Below are positions 1 through 6,230 of a DNA stretch of 11,245 nt, piece by piece (within the stretch, counting starts at the first letter, position 1; every line of letters starts with the position of its first letter). The position numbers and the translations under genes were made by a program. Source of the stretch: Acidobacteriaceae bacterium (GTDB taxonomy: Bacteria > Acidobacteriota > Terriglobia > Terriglobales > Acidobacteriaceae); the NCBI GenBank assembly GCA_027364815.1, contig DAHXOQ010000070.1, positions 1-11,245 of the forward strand, in the 5' to 3' direction. The notes under the pieces are model-generated. The model ran no database searches. It saw nothing but the letters and a program-made list of their open reading frames with translations, and was not told the origin of the DNA.

Positions 1-1301
1 TCCTGATGATCGGCCCGACCGGTTGCGGCAAGACCGAGATCGCACGCCGCCTCGCCAAGCTCGTTGGCGCCCCCTTTCTCAAGGTCGAGGCGACCAAATT
101 TACCGAGGTCGGCTACGTTGGCCGCGATGTTGAATCGATGATTCGCGACCTCGTTGAGATTGCCATCGACATGGTTCGTGAGGAGCGACTTGAAGAAGTC
201 GAAGACAAGGCCGAGATCAACGCCGAAGGGCGCCTCCTCGATGTGCTGCTCCCTCCACCTCCGCCAACTCCGCCGGCCCAGGAAGGCCAACTCATTCTGC
301 CCGGAGCGGAGAATTATCCCAAAGAGCGCGAGAAACTCCGCCAGCAATTCCGCGAAGGAAAACTCGATGATCGCGAAGTCGAAATCGATGCACGCGATCG
401 TAATCAGCCGCAGTTTGGAATCATCAGCAATCAGAATTTCGAAGAGATGGAATCGAATCTCCGCGACATGATTCCCAATCTTTTTGGTTCCGGCACGCAC
501 AAGCGCAAGCTGAAGGCTACCGAGGCCTTCGATTCATTCGTGCAGGAAGAAGAGCAACGCCTAATCGACATGGACTCGGTCACTCGCGTCGCCATTGAGC
601 GCGTGGAAACTAGCGGTATTCTCTTCCTCGACGAGATCGACAAGATCGCCGGGCGAGAAGGCGGCCATGGCCCCGACGTCAGCCGCGAAGGCGTGCAACG
701 CGACATTCTGCCCATCGTTGAAGGCACAACCGTAAGCACGCGTTACGGAATGGTGAAGACGGATTTTATTTTGTTTATCGCTGCCGGCGCCTTTCACGTT
801 TCAAAACCATCCGACCTGATTCCCGAACTCCAGGGACGCTTTCCGATTCGCGTCGAGTTGCAATCGCTCACAGTCGATGATTTTCTGCGCATTCTGACCG
901 AGCCAAAGTCATCGCTGACCAAGCAGTACACTGCGCTTCTTGAAACCGAAGGCGTGCGTTTGGAGTTCACTCCCGAAGCTCTGCGCGAGATGGCAAACTT
1001 TGCCTTCCGCGTCAACGAGACCACGGAGAACATCGGCGCTCGTCGTCTGCACACAATCATGGAGCGCGTTCTAGAGGATGTGAGCTTCCTCGCCCCCGAT
1101 GTCGCCCGCCGGACAACAACCGAAGAGCAATCCACCGCATTGGCAGCTGCCATCAAGAGCGAGTCATCAACCGCACTACCGCTGAGTGAACGCCCCACAG
1201 CGACCGGCCCCGAAAAAGTTTTTACAATTTCTGATGAGTATGTAAAACAGATGGTCGCTTCGATTGTTAAGGATCAGGATTTGAGCCGCTATATTTTGTA
1301 A
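1..1301 (+). CDS. hslU: HslU, ATPase subunit of the HslUV protease (5' end outside the window)
   Basis: This is the AAA+ unfoldase that recognises, unfolds and feeds substrates to the HslV peptidase in the cytoplasm. The frame is already open at base 3, and about 50 N-terminal residues lie upstream. Counting the ATG at 6 as residue 1, the Walker A motif GPTGCGKT is at 3-10 and the pore-loop motif GYVG at 36-39. The Walker B motif with DEIDK is at about 205-213, followed by SGILFLDEID-type context and GPDVSREGVQRD. The arginine-finger region ELQGRFPIRVEL and the sensor-2 motif GARRLH come next. The protein ends in DLSRYIL, matching the HslU tail that docks into HslV. The I-domain carries a proline run (PPPPPTPP, residues about 82-89). 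Relative to my memory of E. coli HslU there are about 34 extra residues in the C-terminal domain (bases 1104-1217). hslV would be expected just upstream, but this cannot be seen. The stop is TAA. Confidence 0.97.
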   Translation, partial: LMIGPTGCGKTEIARRLAKLVGAPFLKVEATKFTEVGYVGRDVESMIRDLVEIAIDMVREERLEEVEDKAEINAEGRLLDVLLPPPPPTPPAQEGQLILPGAENYPKEREKLRQQFREGKLDDREVEIDARDRNQPQFGIISNQNFEEMESNLRDMIPNLFGSGTHKRKLKATEAFDSFVQEEEQRLIDMDSVTRVAIERVETSGILFLDEIDKIAGREGGHGPDVSREGVQRDILPIVEGTTVSTRYGMVKTDFILFIAAGAFHVSKPSDLIPELQGRFPIRVELQSLTVDDFLRILTEPKSSLTKQYTALLETEGVRLEFTPEALREMANFAFRVNETTENIGARRLHTIMERVLEDVSFLAPDVARRTTTEEQSTALAAAIKSESSTALPLSERPTATGPEKVFTISDEYVKQMVASIVKDQDLSRYIL

Positions 1302-1317
1302 CTTTTTCCGGGATTAT

Positions 1318-1345
1318 TTGCCAAATATTTGTTAAATTGTATGCG
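1318..1345 (+). promoter_or_regulatory. Weak candidate promoter after hslU
   Basis: TTGCCA (1318-1323, five of six matches to the -35 consensus) is followed after 16 bases by TATGCG (1340-1345, three of six). The spacer holds the perfect palindrome CAAATATTTG (1322-1331). It could drive transcription of the structured leader and the VOC gene. The -10 match is poor, so this is tentative. Confidence 0.22.
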
Positions 1346-1400
1346 TACCTCGCGAGCCCGCGCGAAGGAAAGAATCAGCTGGCTCTACTCAGCCTCTCCT

Positions 1401-1488
1401 GCTTCTGAGTGAGTCTGGATGGAGGCGCTTCAGAAGCACACCGGGTGAGGTGTGCTCAAGGCGTCAGAATCCAGACTTCAGTTTCTGG
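1401..1488 (+). promoter_or_regulatory. Structured leader with competing hairpins upstream of the VOC gene
   Basis: The 242-base spacer between hslU and the VOC gene contains several perfect inverted repeats that cannot all form together. They are GCTTCTGA (1401-1408) with TCAGAAGC (1430-1437); AGTCTGGAT (1412-1420) with ATCCAGACT (1469-1477); AGCACACC (1435-1442) with GGTGTGCT (1449-1456, six-base loop); and CCAGA (1471-1475) with TCTGG (1484-1488). The second and third can nest into one two-stem structure. The first and fourth would disrupt it. This is what a cis-regulatory RNA or small RNA would look like, but I recognise no known riboswitch consensus, and no poly-T tract follows. Function is unknown. 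Confidence 0.4.
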
Positions 1489-1530
1489 CGGACACAAAGC
1501 AGACTCATCCCAGCCAAGAACCAACACACA

Positions 1531-1536
1531 AAGGAG
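1531..1536 (+). promoter_or_regulatory. Ribosome binding site fixing the VOC start
   Basis: AAGGAG lies seven bases before the ATG at 1544. The frame is open back to 1409, but this strong Shine-Dalgarno sequence and the start of VOC-fold homology identify 1544 as the start. Confidence 0.8.
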
Positions 1537-1543
1537 AGAAATC

Positions 1544-1900
1544 ATGAGCCACAATATTCAGCACCATGCAATCAGCTACATTGAGTTCACCACCACCAAC
1601 ATTGAAGCGGCCAAAAAGTTTTACTCAACGGTTTTCGGCTGGAGCTTCAAAGATTGGGGCCCCGACTACATCGATTTCACCAGCGGAATCAGCGGTGGCT
1701 TCCGCAAGTCAGAAGGGCCAGTCCAGCAATCGGACTCCGCGCCACTAATCGTCATCTACTCAAAAAAACTCAGCGAAACAGAAAAAGCCGTCATTGCAGC
1801 AGGTGGAAAAATCACGACACCGACATTTGAATTTCCCGGCGGAAGACGTTTTCACTTCTCGGATGGTTTGGGAAACACTCTCGGCGTTTGGTCTGAATAA
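1544..1900 (+). CDS. VOC-family (glyoxalase/bleomycin-resistance fold) protein
   Basis: This is a small cytoplasmic protein of 118 residues, the length of a single two-module VOC (vicinal oxygen chelate) domain. The first beta-alpha unit reads ISYIEFTTTNIEAAKKFYSTVFGW, given here only as a family pattern: a beta strand, then a helix with KFY and VFGW. The C-terminal module has FPGGRRFHFSDGLGNTLGVWSE-like features, with FHFSDGLGN and WSE typical of the family. The family includes glyoxalases, dioxygenases and antibiotic-binding proteins, so the substrate cannot be assigned from sequence. The usual metal-ligand positions are only partly evident: His8 lies just before the first strand, and His near the end of FHF could act. 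It is preceded by a long structured leader and followed by a strong terminator, so it probably forms a single-gene unit. Confidence in the family is high; function is unknown. Confidence 0.87.
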   Translation: MSHNIQHHAISYIEFTTTNIEAAKKFYSTVFGWSFKDWGPDYIDFTSGISGGFRKSEGPVQQSDSAPLIVIYSKKLSETEKAVIAAGGKITTPTFEFPGGRRFHFSDGLGNTLGVWSE

Positions 1901-1915
1901 ATTAGCAAGCAAAAT

Positions 1916-1956
1916 AAAACGGCGCATGGGGAGACCATGCGCCGTTTCCTTTTTTT
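1916..1956. terminator. Bidirectional intrinsic terminator between the VOC gene and tal
   Basis: There is a perfect 13-bp stem, AAACGGCGCATGG (1917-1929) with CCATGCGCCGTTT (1935-1947), and a GGAGA loop. On the plus strand a run of seven T follows at 1950-1956. On the minus strand the stem is followed by TTTTATTTTG. It therefore serves both convergent genes. Confidence 0.93.
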
Positions 1957-1962
1957 GACAGA

Positions 1963-2961
1963 TTAAGCGACAGTTGGTGTTGCTTCCAGTTCACCCAGTC
2001 GTGCGGCCAAAAGCCCTTCAAGCTTGACCAGCGCGGCGGAGAAGCCGTCAATCCCCTCCTGCAGTTTTTCGTGAGCCATGCGATCGGCCTCGTGCATCTT
2101 CACAAACGGCGCTTGGTCGATCGTGATCTTTTCAATGGCTTGCGTCTTCGCAACTGCGGGATCGAGTTTGCGCGGAAGAACATCTACCGTCGATTCAAGC
2201 TCAGCCAATAACTGCGGTGAGATTGTCAGCAGATCGCAACCGGCCAGCTCGCGTATCTCGCCAATATTGCGGAAGCTCGCACCCATCACCTGCGTTTTGT
2301 ATCCGAACTTCTTGAAGTAGTTATAAATTGCTGTCACAGATTGCACGCCCGGATCGTCAGCACCGACGTAATCCTTGCCCGTATCTTTTTTGTACCAATC
2401 GAGAATGCGCCCCACAAACGGAGAAATCAGCGTAACTCCGGCTTCAGCGCAAGCGATCGCCTGGTGAATTCCGAATAGCAGCGTCATGTTGCAGTGAATC
2501 CCTTCCTTCTCTAAAACTTCTGCCGCGCGAATCCCTTCCCACGTCGATGCAATCTTGATCAGCACGTGATCGCGTGTCACTACAGCGGCATCGTACAGCC
2601 CTATGAGTTCACGGGCCTGCGCAATGGTGGCCGCAGTGTCGAAGCTCAATCGCGCGTCCACTTCGGTGGAGACTCGCCCGGGCACAATCGCCAGAATCTT
2701 GCGACCAAACGCGATGGCGAGCCGCTGAAATGCATAATTGGCAACCTTTGCATCCGTCACGTTGCCGCCTAAATCTTTGCGCGCAGCACGCAAAACCTCG
2801 TCGACGATCGGCTGGTACTGCGGCATCTGCGCCGCGGCTGTAATCAGCGATGGGTTCGTCGTTGCATCCGTTGGGCGGAATTTTTCCATGGAAGCAAAGT
2901 CACCTGTATCGGCAACAACAGTTGTGAAGGACTTCAATTGAGTTAAAAGATTGTCAGCCAT
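1963..2961 (-). CDS. tal: Transaldolase (TalB type)
   Basis: Transaldolase moves a dihydroxyacetone unit from sedoheptulose 7-phosphate to glyceraldehyde 3-phosphate, giving erythrose 4-phosphate and fructose 6-phosphate in the non-oxidative pentose phosphate pathway. The 332-residue protein has the long TalB-type architecture (E. coli about 317 residues). Visible motifs are VVADTGD (catalytic Asp18), DATTNPSLI, STEVDAR (Glu100) and VLIKIASTWEGIRAAE with the Schiff-base lysine at Lys136. TLLFGIHQA, SPFVGRILDWY and GASFRNIGEI follow. The start at 2961 is chosen because CCTCC at 2971-2975 gives a Shine-Dalgarno nine bases away. A TTG at 2985 in the same frame would add eight unsupported residues. 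A short C-terminal extension ends ATPTVA. It is a separate unit from the tkt-zwf cluster but belongs to the same pathway. The stop is TAA. Confidence 0.97.
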   Translation of the reverse strand: MADNLLTQLKSFTTVVADTGDFASMEKFRPTDATTNPSLITAAAQMPQYQPIVDEVLRAARKDLGGNVTDAKVANYAFQRLAIAFGRKILAIVPGRVSTEVDARLSFDTAATIAQARELIGLYDAAVVTRDHVLIKIASTWEGIRAAEVLEKEGIHCNMTLLFGIHQAIACAEAGVTLISPFVGRILDWYKKDTGKDYVGADDPGVQSVTAIYNYFKKFGYKTQVMGASFRNIGEIRELAGCDLLTISPQLLAELESTVDVLPRKLDPAVAKTQAIEKITIDQAPFVKMHEADRMAHEKLQEGIDGFSAALVKLEGLLAARLGELEATPTVA

Positions 2962-2970
2962 GATTAAGAC

Positions 2971-2975
2971 CCTCC
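2971..2975 (-). promoter_or_regulatory. Ribosome binding site for tal
   Basis: On the minus strand GGAGG lies nine bases before the ATG at 2961. It would fall inside the coding region if the TTG at 2985 were used, so it supports the shorter 332-residue protein. Confidence 0.75.
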
Positions 2976-3079
2976 GGGGATTCAACTTCTACTGCATTGG
3001 ATGCGTGTTGCGAACCCAAGGTAGCAAGTTTGCTTTGAAACAGTTTACTCCTGCATCATTACTCGATTGAAATCGCTTT

Positions 3080-3802
3080 TTATTCGTTTGTTATTGTTGT
3101 CGCGTGATTGTGAGCATAAGTGACCACGTATTTCTTCCCGTCCGGCAGCTCATAAGTCACAGTGCGGTCACCCTCGGTTGCGCCCGTGACGTGAAGATTC
3201 ATTCCTATAGACATACGCGTTTCCAGCTCACTCATCCCGGGCTTCACCTGGTGCGCATCCACATCGGCCCAGGTCTGCTTGCTCCAGTTGTCGTAGATGG
3301 TGTGAGGATCATCGTAATAAAAAAGAAGGTCAGAGTAATATTTTTCATCCTGCCCTTGAATCACGCCGATGGGCGTTGCGTAGAGAGTTGGATTATCCGG
3401 CAGATTGAAGAGCGCAAAAACCTGTCGCGTTCCATGTTCGATGTTATTGCGCTCGCTCGGTGGCGTGGCTTGCTTGATGAGCTTTTTAATAAACAACTTT
3501 TGCGCCGGCGGAATCAAACCCACGCGCTGATTAAAGCGAACCGTGCCGCCCGTGTACGGATAGTAAGGCATGGTGTTGCCGTTCTTCATCCAAACCGTTG
3601 TGTTGTCGATGTCGCTCGCGTCTTCAAAATGCGCGGGTAATTTTTGCCGCACCACGGCGAGTTCGTCGCTGGTGAGCTGCTCGTTTGTGTCGGGGTGCGG
3701 GTTGATGCCGGGCTTGCTGCGATGTTCAAAGACGAAATAGAGATAGATGCCGCCGGCAAGCAAAATCACAAGGGTGGGGATTGCTGCAAATTTCCAGTTC
3801 AT
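3080..3802 (-). CDS. Membrane-anchored protein of unknown function
   Basis: I do not recognise this 240-residue protein. Residues about 6-26 form one hydrophobic segment with a preceding lysine (MNWKF), without a lipobox cysteine, so it is probably an N-terminal membrane anchor with the rest outside the cytoplasm. The body is hydrophilic, rich in Tyr and Asn, with patches such as PYYPYTGGTVRFNQR and KYYSDLLFYYDD. The C-terminal part contains VKPGMSELETRMSIG followed by a short beta-rich stretch (RTVTYELPDGKKYVVTY). That resembles the GMS-helix-strand pattern of BamE/SmpA-like small domains, an inference only. Its ATG overlaps the stop of the upstream MFS gene by one base (TGATG), and AAGGAG for it lies inside the end of that gene. 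The two are therefore almost certainly co-transcribed and translationally coupled. No terminator is obvious downstream before tal. Confidence 0.75.
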   Translation of the reverse strand: MNWKFAAIPTLVILLAGGIYLYFVFEHRSKPGINPHPDTNEQLTSDELAVVRQKLPAHFEDASDIDNTTVWMKNGNTMPYYPYTGGTVRFNQRVGLIPPAQKLFIKKLIKQATPPSERNNIEHGTRQVFALFNLPDNPTLYATPIGVIQGQDEKYYSDLLFYYDDPHTIYDNWSKQTWADVDAHQVKPGMSELETRMSIGMNLHVTGATEGDRTVTYELPDGKKYVVTYAHNHATTITNE

Positions 3803-5157
3803 CAGGCTTCTCCTTGTTGTTGAGGAATCTCATCATCAGCGTGACGCGTGTTTTGGAGCAGAGCTTCCACGGTGAGCGTGTTGGCTTTGCGCAGCGCAGG
3901 AAATAAAACGGCCCAAACTCCAGCGACAACAAGCGAGCCAACGCCGCCAATGACAGTGGCGCGAACGGCACCCCACCATTGCGCCGTGACGCCGCTTTCA
4001 AATTCGCCAAACTCATTTGATGCGCCGATGAAGAGCGAGTTCACCGCGCTGACGCGCCCTCGCATGTAGGTGGGAGTGGCTAGTTGAATCAACGATCCGC
4101 GAATGATGACGCTGACCATATCAGCAGCGCCGGCAATTGCCAATGTCGCGAGCGATAGCCACAACGAGTGCGAGAGACCGAAGAGGATGGTTGCCGCGCC
4201 AAAGAGCGCAACGCAAAGAAAAAGTCTAAGTCCCGCTTTGTTGCGAATCGGGTATCGCGCCATCACCAATGAGATGGTGAGCGCGCCGATAGCCGGCGCG
4301 GCGCGGAGCATACCGAGGCCAGCGGGGCCGGTCTTGAGAATCTCGTGCGCAAAAATCGGCATCAAGGCAACCGCGCCTCCCAGGAGTACGACAAACAAAT
4401 CCAGAGAAAGTGAGCCGAGGAGAATTGGCGCGCGCCGAACATACTCAAATCCGGCAAAGAGAACGCGAAGACTGAGTTCGCGATGCTCCAGCTTGCCTGG
4501 CCGCACGTTGAGTCGCCCAACGAGAAGCAAAAACCAGAGCAACGTGATCAGCGTAAAACAATAAACAATCGGCGGCCCTTCAAGATTGGCAATGACCGTA
4601 CCGAGTTGAGGCAGATGCGCGCCGATCGCGACTAGCGGCAGAGTAAAAAGAATTCCACCCAGCGCCGGTCCCGCGACATTGGCAAATTGAAATGTTGCCG
4701 CGCCCCACGTGACAGCGTTGACAAAATGCTCCGGCGGCACGATTTGCGGCAAAAACGCCGAACTAGCCGGCCCCGAGAAAGCGCGACCCGTGCCGATCAA
4801 GAAGAGCACAGAATAAATTGCCAGAATATTGTTCAAATGCAGAAGCGCGATTGCGAGCAGCGCAACGGTGCAGAAGCATTGCAGCGCGTAACAGACGAGG
4901 ATGATGTGGCGGCGATCGAATTTATCAGCGACATGGCCGGCAGGCAACAGAAAAATCAAGCCCGGCAGAAAAAGTGCCAGTCCCGTGTAGCCAAGATCGA
5001 GTGCGCGATGAGTGAGCGAATAAACCTGCCATGCTACAGCCACCGACTGTGCCTCAGCGCCAAGAATAGCGGCGACGCGCGCATACTGATACAAGCGAAA
5101 ATCGCGGAATGCAAAGGCTTCAAGTCCGCGGCGCGCCATCGGTGAAGGGGAACTCAT
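3802..5157 (-). CDS. MFS transporter, EntS-like drug/siderophore exporter family
   Basis: This is a 451-residue inner-membrane protein with about eleven to twelve hydrophobic segments, the size of a 12-helix major facilitator. After a short cytoplasmic N-terminus (FAFRDFRLYQYARVAAILG) comes the loop 2-3 signature GHVADKFDRRHI, matching MFS motif A. GTGRAFSGPASSAFLPQIVP and a later MRGRVSAVNSLFIGASNEFGE motif are typical of the EntS/MFS_3 group of proton-driven exporters, so efflux is more likely than uptake. The substrate is unknown. It shares one base with the following membrane-anchored gene. No good Shine-Dalgarno precedes the ATG at 5157, nor the alternative ATG at codon 7. A leaderless or poorly initiated message is possible, so the exact start is less certain than the gene. 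Confidence 0.9.
   Translation of the reverse strand: MSSPSPMARRGLEAFAFRDFRLYQYARVAAILGAEAQSVAVAWQVYSLTHRALDLGYTGLALFLPGLIFLLPAGHVADKFDRRHIILVCYALQCFCTVALLAIALLHLNNILAIYSVLFLIGTGRAFSGPASSAFLPQIVPPEHFVNAVTWGAATFQFANVAGPALGGILFTLPLVAIGAHLPQLGTVIANLEGPPIVYCFTLITLLWFLLLVGRLNVRPGKLEHRELSLRVLFAGFEYVRRAPILLGSLSLDLFVVLLGGAVALMPIFAHEILKTGPAGLGMLRAAPAIGALTISLVMARYPIRNKAGLRLFLCVALFGAATILFGLSHSLWLSLATLAIAGAADMVSVIIRGSLIQLATPTYMRGRVSAVNSLFIGASNEFGEFESGVTAQWWGAVRATVIGGVGSLVVAGVWAVLFPALRKANTLTVEALLQNTRHADDEIPQQQGEA
3810..3815 (-). promoter_or_regulatory. Intragenic ribosome binding site for the downstream membrane protein
   Basis: On the minus strand AAGGAG sits within the last codons of the MFS gene, seven bases before the ATG at 3802. 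With the TGATG stop-start overlap it indicates translational coupling of the two genes. Confidence 0.75.
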
Positions 5158-5180
5158 TGGGACTAGGATAACTGATGCGC

Positions 5181-5219
5181 AAGAAAGAAAGAGAGCCGTA
5201 GCTATATACTGCGGCTCTC
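5181..5219 (-). terminator. Intrinsic terminator of the superoxide dismutase gene
   Basis: An 11-bp stem (5191-5201 with 5209-5219, one G-T wobble) has a CTATATA loop. On the minus strand it is followed by TTTCTTTCTT. It lies 20 bases past the sod stop and just before the MFS gene, so MFS probably has its own promoter or depends on read-through. Confidence 0.75.
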
Positions 5220-5238
5220 AATTGCATTGTTGAGTAAG

Positions 5239-5862
5239 TTAGCCCTTCGCAATCGCAAAGCGGCGATTCACTTCGTGCCAGTTCACCACATTCCACCAGG
5301 CCTCAAGATACTTCGGGCGCAGGTTCTGATACTTGAGGTAGTAAGCATGCTCCCAAACATCGTTGCCAAGGATCGGATAGTGACCCTGCGTCAGTGGCGA
5401 GTCCTGGTTGGCCGTCGTGATGACCTTCAGTTTGCCATCAACTAAAACTAACCAGCCCCAGCCGGATCCGAATTGCTTCGCCGTGGTCTCGTTGAATGTT
5501 TTTTTGAATGTTTCAAAATCGCCAAAATCTTTGGTGATCTGCGCAGCAATCGCGCCTGTCGGGTTGCCGCCGATACCATCCGTGCCGGGCTTGCCCATCA
5601 GCGCCCAGAAGGCCGTGTGATTGGAGTGGCCACCACCGTTGTTGCGCACAGGGCCGGCGATTTCTGCGGGAACGCTTGCCAGGTCGCGGATCAAATCGTC
5701 GATCGGCTTCTTCGCCAGTGCCGGATGATTCGCCAGCGCGGCGTTCACATTGTTGATGTAGGCCTGGTGATGCTTGTCGTGGTGCAGGTGCATGGTTTCG
5801 GTGTCAATGAAAGGCTCAAGAGCGTCGTGCGCATAGGGAAGCGGCGCAAGTTCGTAGGGCAT
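5239..5862 (-). CDS. sodA: Superoxide dismutase, Mn-type of the Fe/Mn family
   Basis: This enzyme converts superoxide to oxygen and hydrogen peroxide. It has 207 residues, the usual length, with no signal peptide, so it is cytoplasmic. Metal ligands are visible: His27 in MHLHHDKHH, His82 in GGGHSNHTAFW, and Asp168 and His172 in NDVWEHAYYL. The second-sphere glutamine supplied from the C-terminal domain (Gln153 in NQDSP) and RNNGGGH are features of manganese rather than iron enzymes. Cambialistic use cannot be excluded. AAGGAG lies seven bases before the ATG. The gene runs divergently from tkt across a 368-base spacer and ends with its own terminator. The stop is TAA. Confidence 0.96.
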   Translation of the reverse strand: MPYELAPLPYAHDALEPFIDTETMHLHHDKHHQAYINNVNAALANHPALAKKPIDDLIRDLASVPAEIAGPVRNNGGGHSNHTAFWALMGKPGTDGIGGNPTGAIAAQITKDFGDFETFKKTFNETTAKQFGSGWGWLVLVDGKLKVITTANQDSPLTQGHYPILGNDVWEHAYYLKYQNLRPKYLEAWWNVVNWHEVNRRFAIAKG

Positions 5863-5962
5863 ATTCAGTCTCCTTAACTAGCTTCTATTGGGATTTTATC
5901 GCTTAAAGCGTGGAATTGGGAGGGCGGCAATCGAATCTTCATGAAAGTCACGAAGGGAGCCT

Positions 5963-6008
5963 ATTCTCACATCTCGTCTCGTTCGATGCAAGGGCGAGGC
6001 GTGAGGAT
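5963..6008. repeat. Imperfect 14-bp inverted repeat in the sodA-tkt spacer
   Basis: Bases 5963-5976 pair with 5995-6008, with one A-C mismatch and two G-T wobbles around an 18-base loop. No T-tract follows directly, so it is not a simple terminator. It may be part of a leader RNA, a small RNA or chance structure. Confidence 0.4.
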
Positions 6009-6072
6009 TCAGTGTACTCGCAGGATATTCAGAGGAAATGTTTTTTTGTGTTCAAAACGGCACACATTGCTT

Positions 6073-6101
6073 TTGAAAAACTTATTAGTTGATCAATAAG
6101 T
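6073..6101 (+). promoter_or_regulatory. Candidate tkt promoter overlapped by an inverted repeat
   Basis: TTGAAA (6073-6078) and AATAAG (6095-6100) are spaced 16 bases apart, a plausible but imperfect promoter. The repeat ACTTATT (6080-6086) with AATAAGT (6095-6101) and the palindrome TTGATCAA (6089-6096) sit over the spacer and -10, where an operator could be. The start site is unverified. Confidence 0.3.
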
Positions 6102-6186
6102 CTTCTTCCGAGTTACACATTCCCAACTCCCCGAAAGAGACCTGCACACGAGCCTCGTCTGCATTTATGATGGACTGGCGCGGAAG

Positions 6187-6205
6187 TTTGATTTTTTCAA
6201 TCAAA
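6187..6205 (+). repeat. AT-rich hairpin just before the tkt ribosome binding site
   Basis: TTTGATT (6187-6193) pairs with AATCAAA (6199-6205) across a TTTTC loop. It lies 12 bases upstream of the Shine-Dalgarno GAAAGG (6218-6223). It could be an operator or a weak leader hairpin affecting translation. Confidence 0.4.
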
Positions 6206-6217
6206 GATTTTTCTCTT

Positions 6218-6223
6218 GAAAGG
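6218..6223 (+). promoter_or_regulatory. Ribosome binding site fixing the tkt start
   Basis: GAAAGG is separated from the ATG at 6231 by seven T residues. A TTG at 6216 in the same frame overlaps this site and is not a credible start. Confidence 0.7.
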
Positions 6224-6230
6224 TTTTTTT

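Larger units (their letters stand above)
5863..6230. other. Divergent sodA-tkt intergenic region
   Basis: This 368-base spacer must hold the promoters of both genes. It carries the sodA Shine-Dalgarno (5870-5875), an 11-base palindrome CGCTTAAAGCG (5900-5910) near the sodA start, a 14-bp imperfect stem (5963-5976 with 5995-6008), a T7 run at 6041-6047, inverted repeats around 6080-6101, and an AT-rich hairpin at 6187-6205. A 60-codon open frame at 5910-6092 has no ribosome binding site or recognisable protein and I do not call it. Confidence 0.6.

Noticed and set aside
1409..1543. N-terminal extension of the VOC protein
   Set aside because: It runs through the hairpin-rich leader, and the good ribosome binding site is at 1531-1536 before the ATG at 1544.
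3104..3640. 178-codon plus-strand open frame antisense to the membrane-anchored gene
   Set aside because: The minus-strand gene has a membrane anchor, a ribosome binding site and stop-start coupling; the plus-strand frame has none.
5910..6092. 60-codon open frame in the sodA-tkt spacer
   Set aside because: No ribosome binding site, no recognisable protein features, and it overlaps the inverted repeats.
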